Shown one piece after another: positions 7,505 to 15,428 of a DNA stretch of 64,000 bases. The stretch comes from Pseudoduganella violaceinigra DSM 15887 (GTDB lineage Bacteria; Pseudomonadota; Gammaproteobacteria; Burkholderiales; Burkholderiaceae_D): assembly GCF_000425385.1 (NCBI RefSeq), contig NZ_AUDI01000004.1:1-64000 (forward strand). Reading direction: 5' to 3'. The notes below the pieces were generated by a model that saw only the letters and a list, made by a program, of their open reading frames with translations, was not told where the DNA came from and ran no database searches. The translations under genes and the position numbers were made by a program. Each line of letters begins with the position of its first letter. The first letter of the stretch is position 1.

Positions 7505-7657
7505 ATGGGACTCACCGCAATCGCATCGGGTATCGGCTCGGCTATGGGCATCATCGATCAGGAAGCGGCAGCTGCTGCGAAAGAAGCGCTGAACGCCGAC
7601 GCCATCAAGCTGAAGCTGCAGAAGGCAGGCCAGGACAACGCACTGTCCCTGATCTAA
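7505..7657 (+). CDS. 50-aa small protein, Hrp pilin/needle candidate
   Basis: 50 aa, first gene after the hrp box, with AGGAGG just upstream of the ATG. The sequence starts MGLTAIASGIGSAMGIIDQE, is Ala-rich and helical in the middle and ends DNALSLI. Short, Cys-free helical proteins encoded first in an hrp operon are often the extracellular pilin (HrpA-type), but sequence divergence in that family prevents a firm call. A perfect 11-bp hairpin separates it from the next gene, which could give it a different mRNA dose. Confidence 0.6.
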   Translation: MGLTAIASGIGSAMGIIDQEAAAAAKEALNADAIKLKLQKAGQDNALSLI

Positions 7658-7689
7658 GCGCCTTCAAATCCGCTTCGCATTGAGGCGGA

Positions 7690-7715
7690 GAGGTGGAGGC
7701 TGCCGCCTCCACCTC
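7690..7715 (+). other. intercistronic hairpin
   Basis: GAGGTGGAGGC-TGCC-GCCTCCACCTC, a perfect 11-bp stem with a tetraloop and no T-run. It is more likely an mRNA stability or processing element than a full terminator, as downstream genes share the operon. Confidence 0.6.
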
Positions 7716-7741
7716 GTTGGCATCGCCGCAAGGAGAACAAG

Positions 7742-7954
7742 ATGAGCAGTTATCAGAACGGTATGTTCGGTGCGTCGCAGGCGCGCCCGGGCCAGTCCAT
7801 GGACAAGACCACGTCCATGCCTTTGGGGCAGGCCGCCCAGCAGGGGGCCGCACAAGCCATGGAGTTCCAGTTGTGGGTGTCGCAGCAGGGCACCTCGCTG
7901 GCCAAGCTGAAGGTCTTCAACGCCATGGCCAAGACCATCAACGATCAGCAATAG
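7742..7954 (+). CDS. 70-aa small protein, Hrp pilin/needle candidate
   Basis: 70 aa. The N-terminal half is polar and disordered-looking (SSYQNGMFGASQARPGQSMDK). The C-terminal half is one amphipathic helix ending SLAKLKVFNAMAKTINDQQ, the layout expected of T3SS filament subunits whose C-terminal helix polymerises. AAGGAG lies seven bases before the ATG. Length fits Erwinia-type HrpA pilins better than that of its neighbours. No sequence-level family match can be claimed. Confidence 0.6.
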   Translation: MSSYQNGMFGASQARPGQSMDKTTSMPLGQAAQQGAAQAMEFQLWVSQQGTSLAKLKVFNAMAKTINDQQ

Positions 7955-7962
7955 GAGCTTCC

Positions 7963-8118
7963 ATGTCCGGCTCAAAATTACGTTCGGCGCGCAGCAGCAG
8001 TGATTACGACCGCCGCCAGATGGAGGAAGTCGCCTCCGCCAAGAGCGATGTCAATAACGTCGCGGTGTTCACCAAATTGATCAAAAAGGCGGAAGACATC
8101 GCGCAGTCGGCACTGTAG
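7963..8118 (+). CDS. 51-aa small helical protein
   Basis: 51 aa starting MSGSKLRSARSSSDYDRRQ, with AGGAG before the ATG and only eight bases after the previous stop. Polar Ser/Arg-rich head, then a helix (VFTKLIKKAEDIAQSAL). Third member of the run of tiny hrp-operon genes. It could be a filament, rod or chaperone-type part; unknown. Confidence 0.55.
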   Translation: MSGSKLRSARSSSDYDRRQMEEVASAKSDVNNVAVFTKLIKKAEDIAQSAL

Positions 8119-8150
8119 GCGCGCATTCACTATTCGACGAAGGAAAAAGC

Positions 8151-9806
8151 ATGTCAGCCACGTTTACCACCACCACGACCACGATTACCACCAACTTCAA
8201 AGACCTTCCAGCGGGCTTTGTCGACCCTATTCGCCGAGGCGGCACGCAGTACGGCACGGAGGTGAGCGACATCCAGTACGGCCGCTCGCCGCGCGGCCAT
8301 GGCGCGCCGGAATCGCTGGCCGACATCCTCGAACAAATGGGCCTGCCGTCCTGGCTCAAGGGGGCGTTCGCGAACCTGACGATCGACGGCGGCGCCGAGG
8401 GCGATGATGGCAGCGGGCTGCCATCCGGGTCCAGCGCCGCCAAGACCATCAACTCCTTCCAGAAAGACAACAACATCCGCTATCTGTCGGACAAGCAGCT
8501 AAGCCAGATGGCCGAAACGGGCTACTTCACGGACAAGCATGGGAAGTCCACGCCTGTGCCGGACGAAGTGCGCCTGGCGGCGAAAAAAATGATGGCCAAT
8601 GGCGGTGAGCTGTTCAGAAAGCTCGAATCGGCCACGAACGGCAAGCATGACGGCCAGCTCAGTAAGGGCGACTACACCAACGCGGTCAAGGACGGCACGA
8701 TCCTGCCCAACGGCGGCTGTCGCAGTCCGCAGCGCACGCGCGGCCTGACGCTCGAGGACTTCCTGAACGCCATCATGAACGGCAATATCTCGTCGAACCG
8801 GCCGAGCGAATACGACACCGCCAAGACCATCAACGATTTCCAGAAGGATCACGGCATCAACCTGCTGTCGATCACGCAGCTGGAACAAATGGCCGAAACC
8901 GGGTACTGCCAGGACAAGGACGGCAAATTCATCCAGGTGCCCGATGAAGTCCGGGACGCGGCGCGTGAGATGCAGGCAAACGATTGGGAGCTGTTCCGCC
9001 GGCTCGAAAGCGCCACGGACGGCGAGCTTGACGGACAACTGGGCATCGGCGATTTCAATGAAGCGCTCAAGGATGGTTCGATCAGCCGGGACGGCGGGTA
9101 TCGCACACAGCAGCCCGAATACGACTGGGACCAGGGCGGCTACGACGGACTGCCTTCCCGCGCCGATGCGGCCAATACCATGAAGAACTTCCAGAAGGAT
9201 AAGGATATCGACCTGCTCGATATCGGCCAGGTGCAGCAGATGGCGCATACCGGCTATTACACGGACAAGCATGGCAAGACCCACCCGGTGCCGGACGACG
9301 TGCAGCAGGCGGCCCGCAAGATGCTGGCCAATGGCAGCGAATTGTTCAAGCAGCTGGAGTCCGCCACCAACGGCAAGCATGACGGCAAACTTAGCCTGGG
9401 CGACTACGGCGAAGCGGTCAAGGACGGTACCATCCCGGCGATCGGGCGCGACCCATGGCCGGATCGCCGCTACATCAGAAAGCCGGACGATGTGACGCCG
9501 GTAGGCTACGGGCAGGCCTCCGCGCCATGGGCGACGCGCACCATGCGCGATTTCCAGGCGCAGCATCACATCCGTTTCCTGGACAGCGACCAGGTCCACC
9601 AGATGGCGGCAACCGGCTACTTTACCGGCCCGGACGGCAAAACCATCCAGGTGCCGGACGATGTGCGCCATGCGGCCCGGCGCATGCTGGCCAATAACAG
9701 CGAGCTATTCAAATCGCTGGAATCGGCCACCAACGGTGAGCGCGACGGCCACCTGAGCCTGGGCGATTACCGCAACGCCGGCAAAGAGCGCATCCTCCGC
9801 GCCTAA
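8151..9806 (+). CDS. four-repeat HrpK/HrpF-like secreted protein with EF-hand-like loops
   Basis: 551 aa. A Thr-rich N-terminus (MSATFTTTTTTITTNF) is followed by four repeats of about 90 residues (about 96-185, 224-313, 340-428, 462-551). Each repeat has a KTINSFQKD-type start, LSQMAETGYF, VPDEV-x-x-AA, ELF-x-x-LES-AT and a closing acidic loop such as TDGELDGQLGIGD, which fits a degenerate EF-hand. This resembles the repeats I know from HrpF/NolX/HrpK translocators. Position in the hrp operon and the Thr/Ser-rich start support a secreted translocator or effector. AAGGAAA precedes the ATG. The exact family is uncertain. Confidence 0.6.
   Translation: MSATFTTTTTTITTNFKDLPAGFVDPIRRGGTQYGTEVSDIQYGRSPRGHGAPESLADILEQMGLPSWLKGAFANLTIDGGAEGDDGSGLPSGSSAAKTINSFQKDNNIRYLSDKQLSQMAETGYFTDKHGKSTPVPDEVRLAAKKMMANGGELFRKLESATNGKHDGQLSKGDYTNAVKDGTILPNGGCRSPQRTRGLTLEDFLNAIMNGNISSNRPSEYDTAKTINDFQKDHGINLLSITQLEQMAETGYCQDKDGKFIQVPDEVRDAAREMQANDWELFRRLESATDGELDGQLGIGDFNEALKDGSISRDGGYRTQQPEYDWDQGGYDGLPSRADAANTMKNFQKDKDIDLLDIGQVQQMAHTGYYTDKHGKTHPVPDDVQQAARKMLANGSELFKQLESATNGKHDGKLSLGDYGEAVKDGTIPAIGRDPWPDRRYIRKPDDVTPVGYGQASAPWATRTMRDFQAQHHIRFLDSDQVHQMAATGYFTGPDGKTIQVPDDVRHAARRMLANNSELFKSLESATNGERDGHLSLGDYRNAGKERILRA
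8436..9803 (+). repeat. four internal 90-residue coding repeats
   Basis: Units at about 8436-8705, 8820-9089, 9168-9434 and 9534-9803, separated by variable linkers. Units 1, 3 and 4 share near-identical acidic loops (ATNGKHDG/ERDG...SLGDY); unit 2 is the most diverged (ATDGELDGQLGIGD) but has the best calcium-type spacing. Confidence 0.85.
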
Positions 9807-9877
9807 TTCCGCAGCAGGATAGTCCGGGCATGCGGCAACGCTGCATGCCCGTCTTCGCGACCGACAAGGAGTTCACC

Positions 9878-9985
9878 ATGGCAGCCGATTCGAACAGCGA
9901 TCCGCATGCGCGCGACCGCGACTGCGCCGCGCTCGGCGAGGGCTTCAACTGGCACCGGATCCGGCGCCTTTCCCGTAAAGACTGA
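9878..9985 (+). CDS. 35-aa small ORF in the hrp operon
   Basis: 35 aa starting MAADSNSDPHARDRDC, with AAGGAG six bases before the ATG. It lies between the repeat protein and the methyltransferase pair, after a CGGGCATGC/GCATGCCCG hairpin at 9825-9851. The ribosome binding site and tight spacing argue for translation. No function can be read. Confidence 0.45.
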   Translation: MAADSNSDPHARDRDCAALGEGFNWHRIRRLSRKD

Positions 9986-9999
9986 CAGCCGGAGGGGCG

Positions 10000-11229
10000 A
10001 TGAATCAGTTTGAGAACAAGCTAGAACGCGTGCACGAACCGGCGCACCTGAATTTCGCTTGCGTGCTGGCGGGCGTGGAGCCGGTGCCGCTGGAGCGGCC
10101 CTTCAATTACCTGGCGCTGGGTTGCCGCCAGGGCCCGCAGATCGCAGCACTCGAGCAGCGCTATCCGAACGGCCGCTTCTACACATCCGATATCGCCCTG
10201 GCTCCCGGCACCAAACTGCCGCCCATGGACTTTATCGTCCTGCACACGGCCTACAGCTGGCTGGATCGGACCAGCCGCGATCATGTCGCCGACCTGTGCA
10301 AACGCTATTTGAAACCGGGCGGCCTGGCCTACATCGGCTACAACGCCTTGCCCGGCTGTAGCAGTGTGCTGCCTTTGCAGCGGCTGGTGCGCGAGCAGGC
10401 CAGGCTGCATGGCGGCGATCCGGCGCGGCAATTGGCCCAGGCGGGGCTGCAACTTGAACAGCTGCGCCGCGCCGGCGCCGCTTATCTGGCCGATAACGAC
10501 AGCCCGGCGATGCGCCGGCAGCTGGCGCAGATCGGCAATGCAGGCTGCGGAGCCGGCCATGAATTTACCGAGCCGCACTGGCAAGCCCTGCACCATGCGG
10601 ACGTGGCACGCGCATTCGCCGATGCCAAGCTGGATTACGTGGCGTCGGCGGACTTTTGCTGGAGCGATCCCGATCGCTACCTGGCGCCGGCGCAGCGCAC
10701 GCTGCTGGCGGCGCAAACCATACCGGTCCTGCGCGAGACTGTGCACGATGTCCTGGTGGATGCTTCGTTCCGGCGCGATGTCTATGTGCGGGGTGTGCGC
10801 CGTATGCATCCCCAGCGCCAGGCGGAATGGCTTGGCGCATGCCGCCTCGCATCGAGCGTGGCAGGACCGTTGTTCCCGCATTGCCCGGCCAGCGGGGTAG
10901 CGCTGGACGAAGCCTTGGCCATTCCTGTCCTGGAGTTGCTGGCCGAGGGGCCGCAGCCCGTCGCCGCGTTGACGCAACTGGCGGCAGTGCGGGGCAAAAG
11001 CCTGCTGGAAATCGCGCGGTTGGCAGGATTGCTGGTCGATTCCGGCCAGATCTCGATCTGCCCGCCGCAGGCCGCCGCGGCCGAGCGCCGCAATCCGCCA
11101 GCAGGCAGGCATCGCAGCCCGGTGCGCGGCGCCATGCAGGTGGGCGTGGAATTGGGCGCCGTATTGGCCAAATGTCTGCCCCGTCATTTCAGCGTGCCGG
11201 GTATCGGCAACAAAGGAGCGCAGGCATGA
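10000..11229 (+). CDS. degenerate methyltransferase-like protein (regulatory-domain family)
   Basis: 409 aa, a paralog of the next gene. It keeps PERPFNYLALG, LKPGGLAYIGYNALPG and the downstream methyltransferase regulatory-type region. The SAM motif I is altered (LGCRQG instead of LGAGMG), and about 35 residues holding the motif II/III region are missing between GRFYTSD and PPMDF. It is therefore probably unable to bind SAM and may be a non-catalytic partner of the next protein. GGAGGGG precedes the ATG; the stop overlaps the next start (ATGA). Confidence 0.75.
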   Translation: MNQFENKLERVHEPAHLNFACVLAGVEPVPLERPFNYLALGCRQGPQIAALEQRYPNGRFYTSDIALAPGTKLPPMDFIVLHTAYSWLDRTSRDHVADLCKRYLKPGGLAYIGYNALPGCSSVLPLQRLVREQARLHGGDPARQLAQAGLQLEQLRRAGAAYLADNDSPAMRRQLAQIGNAGCGAGHEFTEPHWQALHHADVARAFADAKLDYVASADFCWSDPDRYLAPAQRTLLAAQTIPVLRETVHDVLVDASFRRDVYVRGVRRMHPQRQAEWLGACRLASSVAGPLFPHCPASGVALDEALAIPVLELLAEGPQPVAALTQLAAVRGKSLLEIARLAGLLVDSGQISICPPQAAAAERRNPPAGRHRSPVRGAMQVGVELGAVLAKCLPRHFSVPGIGNKGAQA

Positions 11230-12752
11230 ACTGGAACGACGGCTATGTGGCGGATCTCGATTATCCGGCGGCGTACTTCGCCGAACAAAGTCCCAGCCAC
11301 CTGAACATCGCCTGCATCCTGAACGGCGTCGAGCCGTTGCCGGTGGACCGCCCCTTCACCTATTTTGAGCTGGGAGCGGGTATGGGCCTGACCTCGAATG
11401 TGCTGGCGGCAAGCCACCCTCAGGGTTCCTTCTATTCCAACGATTTCAACCCCGCCCATGTGGCAAGCGCACGCCAGCTGGCCGACGAGGCGCAACTGGC
11501 GAACATGACGGTCCTGGAGTGCAGTTTCGCCGACCTGGCGCAGGGCAAGGCCGACCTGCCGCCGCTCGACTACATCACCATGTACGGTGTGTACAGCTGG
11601 ATCACGCCCGCCAATCGCCAATGCGTGGTGGCGTTCATCAAGCGTTACCTGAAGCCCGGCGGCGTCGTCTACGTCAACTACAATGCCTTGCCCGGCTGGA
11701 CCCGCACCTTGCCTTTGCAGCAGCTCCTGCTCGAACATGCTTCCTGCAATCCGGTACCCCGGGTGCGGCAACTGGAACAGGCGCGCGATCTGGCGCAGGA
11801 ACTGGCAAAGTCGGGCGCCGCGTTTTTCGACGGGAACAAGCAACTGGAGCACCGGATGGCGTCCCTGTCGGGCGATAAGGCAGGTTATCTGGCACACGAA
11901 TACCTGAACAGCGGCTGGGAGCCGCTGTATCACGCGGACGTGGCGGACGAGTTGGCGGATGCCGGACTTGCATTTATCGGACCGGCCGACCTGTCGGGCG
12001 CCTTCGAAGGCGATTACCTGACAGTGCCGCAGCAGGAACTCCTGGCCGGCATCGACGATCCACGCTGGCGCGAAACAATGCGCGATTACCTGCTCAACAC
12101 CAGCTTCAGGGAGGACGTGTACATACGCGGCCCCCGCCGTATGAGCGCGGCGCGCCAGGCCGCATGGCTGGCCAGGCTGGGAGTGACCCTGACCTCGGTG
12201 GCCGATGCCGTCGTAGCGCCGGAGGGGGCGAACGGGGCCGACGCCCCGGCCATGCGGCAGCTGCTCGATGCCCTGGCCAGCGGGCCGAAGACCTTCGCCG
12301 GACTGGCCAGTCTTACGGGATCGAGCCTGCAGGCGGTTGCCCGCCTTGCTGCACGCCTTAGCGCTGCGGGGCACGCGGCATGCTACTTCCTGGGCAGCGA
12401 GACGGCGGACGCTGCGCCGGCCAGGCGGCTTAACCGGGCCATCGCGGCGCAATCGACCCTGGGCGACCATTACCAGGCGCTGGCTTCGCCGAAATTGGGC
12501 GGCGGCCTGCGTTCCGGGTTGGCGCAGCGCCTTGTCTACCAATGCCTGGCGCAGGCGCCGGCCGGTGCGCAGCCCGAGGCGGGCGACATCAGCAAGCGGG
12601 TGGAATCGCTGATGCTGGGTCATTTTGCGTCCTGTGCTCCCGACAGTCCCGCCGCAGCGGCGCTGCACGCCATGCGCGCAGCGTTGCCCCGTACCGTGGC
12701 GGCCATCCTGGCCCAGCGGCTGCCCATCTGGCGCTCCCTGCGCATGATGTGA
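11226..12752 (+). CDS. class I SAM methyltransferase with regulatory domain
   Basis: 508 aa. Motif I FELGAGMGLTSN, acidic NDFNPAH, DLPPLDYITMYGVYSW and KPGGVVYVNYNALPGW identify a class I methyltransferase of the kind that carries a methyltransferase regulatory domain in the middle (about 215-300), with a helical C-terminal part. It follows its degenerate paralog with a 4-base overlap and lies between T3SS secreted-protein genes and hrpL. The substrate is unknown. Such a pair is not part of known T3SS machinery; it may modify a secreted protein or be an effector itself. Confidence 0.8.
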   Translation: MNWNDGYVADLDYPAAYFAEQSPSHLNIACILNGVEPLPVDRPFTYFELGAGMGLTSNVLAASHPQGSFYSNDFNPAHVASARQLADEAQLANMTVLECSFADLAQGKADLPPLDYITMYGVYSWITPANRQCVVAFIKRYLKPGGVVYVNYNALPGWTRTLPLQQLLLEHASCNPVPRVRQLEQARDLAQELAKSGAAFFDGNKQLEHRMASLSGDKAGYLAHEYLNSGWEPLYHADVADELADAGLAFIGPADLSGAFEGDYLTVPQQELLAGIDDPRWRETMRDYLLNTSFREDVYIRGPRRMSAARQAAWLARLGVTLTSVADAVVAPEGANGADAPAMRQLLDALASGPKTFAGLASLTGSSLQAVARLAARLSAAGHAACYFLGSETADAAPARRLNRAIAAQSTLGDHYQALASPKLGGGLRSGLAQRLVYQCLAQAPAGAQPEAGDISKRVESLMLGHFASCAPDSPAAAALHAMRAALPRTVAAILAQRLPIWRSLRMM

Positions 12753-12872
12753 GAGGCGGCCCCTGTCGCGCGCACCCCGCCATCCGGGGCTGCTAGAATA
12801 CGCCGGCGATGGGTCGGCGTCGGGCCCGGAGCGGCATCCAGCCTGGTCGCGCGACGTTATGGGGCCTGTACC

Positions 12873-13307
12873 GTGCAAGCCGAAGAATCAGAAAACCGCG
12901 AACTCGATGGTTCCAGCCATGCGGCCAAAGCGCTGCTGGCGGAACTATGCGCCCTCAGCGGCCAAGTAGCCGCGTCCCCTCCTGTCCTGGAGCTGCAGTT
13001 TGGTGCTGTGCTGACGCACACTGCGGTGGAAGATGGCCCCGGCGGCCCCTGCCTCAGTATTTCGGCCCGCTTGCCGGCCCAGCGCGGCGAAGGCTACGCC
13101 GCACCTGCATGGCAAGGCGAGGGGATTCGTTTCGGCGGGCTCGATTGCATGTGGCACGCCGACGAGGGCTGCCATATCGCAGTACGCAGGATCGCACTGG
13201 CTCGCCTGGGCGATGAACGCAGCCTGATGGACGCCATCCTCGAAACGGCCGATATGGCCCAGGCCTGGCATGGCAGTATGGCGCTCGACCAGCCGCCGGC
13301 CTGTTGA
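12873..13307 (+). CDS. probable type III chaperone (CesT-like)
   Basis: 144 aa from GTG at 12873. Composition and length fit class I T3SS chaperones: acidic, with a strand-rich middle (VLELQFGAVLTHTAV; HIAVRRIALARLGDE) and a C-terminal helix (SLMDAILETADMAQAW). It converges on hrpL, four bases from its stop. No hrp box is seen in the 120 bases before it; TAGAAT at 12792 could be a -10. Family assignment is by general features only. Confidence 0.5.
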   Translation: MQAEESENRELDGSSHAAKALLAELCALSGQVAASPPVLELQFGAVLTHTAVEDGPGGPCLSISARLPAQRGEGYAAPAWQGEGIRFGGLDCMWHADEGCHIAVRRIALARLGDERSLMDAILETADMAQAWHGSMALDQPPAC

Positions 13308-13311
13308 TCCT

Positions 13312-13920
13312 TCACTCGCGGCCGCATTGGCGGCGCGCCGCCGCGCGCACCCGGGAGACGCGCGAGCGCACGGTGCCGATCGGGATGTCGAGTTCCCGCG
13401 CCGCTTCCTCGTAGCTCATTTCCCCATCCAGCACGGCCTCGAAGGTGTTCCGGATAGCTTCCGGCAATTCGCCCAGCAGGGTATCCACCAGTCCCGCCAT
13501 CTGGCGCAACTCGCACTGCAAGGCCGGATCGGCGTGGACGTCGACGATCTGTTCCAGATAGCTGTCGTCGGTTTCTTCGTAACGGTCGGCGCAGTTGCGG
13601 CGGACCTGGTTGCGCGCCAGGTTCAGGGCGATGCCGAACAGCCAGGTGGAAGGCTTGGACAGCCCTGAAAACTGGTCGGCGCAGCGCAGTGCTTCCACAA
13701 AGGTGTTCTGGACGACGTCCTCCGCGTCGCCGTGATTGCCAACGTAGCGCTGGACAAAGCGCAACAGGTGCGTGCGGTGCTTTTCGTATAGCTGCACCAG
13801 GTCGATTGCGGTAGGCGGCGCCTGGTGCAAGGTGTAGATCCTGGCGCTGGCAAGGACCGGCACCACCGCAGTGTGCTCGGCGCTTTGGACTTCGGTGGCA
13901 GCGAACATGGTTTGCAACAT
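13312..13920 (-). CDS. hrpL: HrpL-type ECF sigma factor
   Basis: 202 aa ECF sigma-70. Region 2 holds YVGNHGDAEDVVQNTFVEALR and SKPSTWLFGIALNLARN, the latter close to the same segment in Pseudomonas syringae HrpL. Region 4 holds YEEAARELDIPIGTVRSRVSRVRA. HrpL directs RNA polymerase to GGAACC-N15/16-CCACNNA promoters, nine of which are in this window. GGGAGAA precedes the ATG at 13920. No HrpR/HrpS enhancer-binding protein is in the window, and I could not find a convincing sigma-54 site upstream. Confidence 0.9.
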   Translation of the reverse strand: MLQTMFAATEVQSAEHTAVVPVLASARIYTLHQAPPTAIDLVQLYEKHRTHLLRFVQRYVGNHGDAEDVVQNTFVEALRCADQFSGLSKPSTWLFGIALNLARNQVRRNCADRYEETDDSYLEQIVDVHADPALQCELRQMAGLVDTLLGELPEAIRNTFEAVLDGEMSYEEAARELDIPIGTVRSRVSRVRAAARRQCGRE

Positions 13921-13957
13921 GAGGTTCTCCCACTGTACTGAATTGTTTCGAAGGGGC

Positions 13958-13983
13958 GGGGCGCCTTATGCAATGGGCGCCCC
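13958..13983. other. hairpin in the hrpL leader/promoter region
   Basis: GGGGCGCC-N10-GGCGCCCC, a perfect 8-bp inverted repeat 38 bases upstream of the hrpL start, with no T-run. It could be a regulator site or an mRNA leader structure. Confidence 0.45.
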
Positions 13984-14097
13984 GGCTTGTGTAGGTGAAA
14001 GATATCAGGCGATCTTCGCCGTGTCGGACTTCCGTGAACATTGATGAGACTTTGAAAAATGTTGAGGAAAGACGCCGCCATTTGATGCCGCGATTGC

Positions 14098-14126
14098 GGA
14101 ACCGCGGCGCCTGCCGTCGCCACTGA
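14098..14126 (+). promoter_or_regulatory. hrp box driving the hrpJ-hrcV unit
   Basis: GGAACC, 16 bases, CCACTGA, an exact match. It ends only six bases before the annotated hrpJ start codon, so the transcript may begin at or near the ATG. Confidence 0.9.
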
Positions 14127-14132
14127 TGCCGC

Positions 14133-14918
14133 ATGAACAGCGTACAAATATCCCCACTCGGTGCCGCCGTGCTGGAATTGCCGGGGCAACTGGCCAAGCC
14201 CGGTATGCCGGCGCTTCCCGGCCCGCGCACGGCGCCGCTATCGGTCGACTTGAAGCCGACCGAGGCGATCGACGCCGAGGCGGGCGTCAAGGATCTGGCC
14301 GTGCAGCACAAGGGGCTGGCGCAGCGCCGGGTGCATTCGCTTGCCCGCCAGGCCCCGCCGCGCCGCGAACGCTCGCGCAGCCAGCAGGGCGGCAAGGCGG
14401 CCCAGGTGGGGCGCCCGGGGCAGGCGGACGAGGAGCTGGAAGGCTGGCATCCCGTACAAAGCGTGCTTGGCTTGCTGCGAGAAGACAGCAGCCGCCAGGG
14501 CCGGGCTGCGGCCGAAGCGATGCTGACCGAGCGCTTCGACATGGTCCAGAGCTACAACGCCTTGCTGGAGGCGGTGCGCGAGGCGGACGACTTGGACGGC
14601 ATGAGCGCCCATAAGAAGCGTGCGCTGAAAGGCGCGCTCAATGAAATGATGAGCGACATGATGCAACGCCGCCCGGACGAGCTGCGGCAGTCCTTGCAGG
14701 AGGTGGGTGCGCTGCACGACGCCATGGAAACCATGGCCGATGGCGCGCTGCCTGCGACGCAGGAGCTGCGTTCGCTGGCCGGCGCCAGTGCCAGGGGCCG
14801 CGTCGACGCGCCGTTGACGCCGTTGGCCATGCTCAAGGCCCTGATACGAAACTTCGGCGCCGGACATTGCGTGTCGGCCATGGAAAGCCTGCGCTCGCGC
14901 ATGATGGCGGAACTTTGA
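14133..14918 (+). CDS. hrpJ: T3SS gatekeeper, HrpJ/YopN-like (SctW)
   Basis: 261 aa. The gatekeeper holds back effector export until contact. A long disordered head (to about residue 110) is followed by the helical YopN/HrpJ core (SVLGLLREDSSRQGRAAAEAM; LTPLAMLKALIRNFG). It is shorter than full gatekeepers because the TyeA-like domain is encoded by the next gene. The start is uncertain: the hrp box lies six bases upstream and no ribosome binding site is visible, so translation is leaderless or begins further in. Confidence 0.75.
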   Translation: MNSVQISPLGAAVLELPGQLAKPGMPALPGPRTAPLSVDLKPTEAIDAEAGVKDLAVQHKGLAQRRVHSLARQAPPRRERSRSQQGGKAAQVGRPGQADEELEGWHPVQSVLGLLREDSSRQGRAAAEAMLTERFDMVQSYNALLEAVREADDLDGMSAHKKRALKGALNEMMSDMMQRRPDELRQSLQEVGALHDAMETMADGALPATQELRSLAGASARGRVDAPLTPLAMLKALIRNFGAGHCVSAMESLRSRMMAEL

Positions 14919-14930
14919 GAGGAGGGCGGC

Positions 14931-15428
14931 ATGGGAGTGGATGTGCGGCGAAACCCGGAGCGCAATATGGGGCGCTACTGGCTGACGATGTCCGACGCCA
15001 GGACCTTCACTGTCGTGAGGTCCGCTTTCGACATTGCCGATGCATTGCGGCGCGACCTGGCCGACCAGGCAAGGTTGGTGGCGTCGGCGGCGGTGCCGGA
15101 GCTGGCGGTCCAGCTCCTGACGGCCGCGGATGCCGGCTGGGGCAAGGGCATGGCGGCCGAACTGATGGCGCAACTGGTGGACCTGAGGCCTGTGGGGGCC
15201 GCTGCGCGCGGCAAGGCGTGGGCGCTGCTGCACAAGGCCGTCGACGGGCTGCCCGTGTCTGTCTGGTCGGCGGACAAGCTCGGCGCGCGGCGCGAGCTTC
15301 TCGACGAGCTGCAGCGGCAGGCCCTGGCCGCGCGCGCCGAACTGGCGCCTTTGCCCGATAAGGCGGAAAAGCAGGAGCAACAATGGCGCGACAGCTTTGC
15401 CGCGCGGGGCAGAGGAGGACGGCCATGA
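14931..15428 (+). CDS. TyeA-like gatekeeper partner
   Basis: 165 aa. The middle (GWGKGMAAELMAQLVDLRP, WALLHKAVDGLPVSVWSADKLG, RRELLDELQRQALAA) follows the TyeA pattern. In Yersinia, TyeA binds the YopN C-terminus at the inner face of the export gate. The gene starts 12 bases after hrpJ behind GAGGAGGG and overlaps the next gene by four bases. The C-terminal tail is charged. Confidence 0.6.
   Translation: MGVDVRRNPERNMGRYWLTMSDARTFTVVRSAFDIADALRRDLADQARLVASAAVPELAVQLLTAADAGWGKGMAAELMAQLVDLRPVGAAARGKAWALLHKAVDGLPVSVWSADKLGARRELLDELQRQALAARAELAPLPDKAEKQEQQWRDSFAARGRGGRP

Noticed and set aside
10656-11225. Long upstream extension of the second methyltransferase frame
   Set aside because: It overlaps the first methyltransferase completely; the ATG at 11226 with its ATGA junction gives the paralog-matching start.
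12753-12872. An hrp box for the chaperone-like gene
   Set aside because: No GGAAC sequence with a correctly spaced CCAC was found in this gap.
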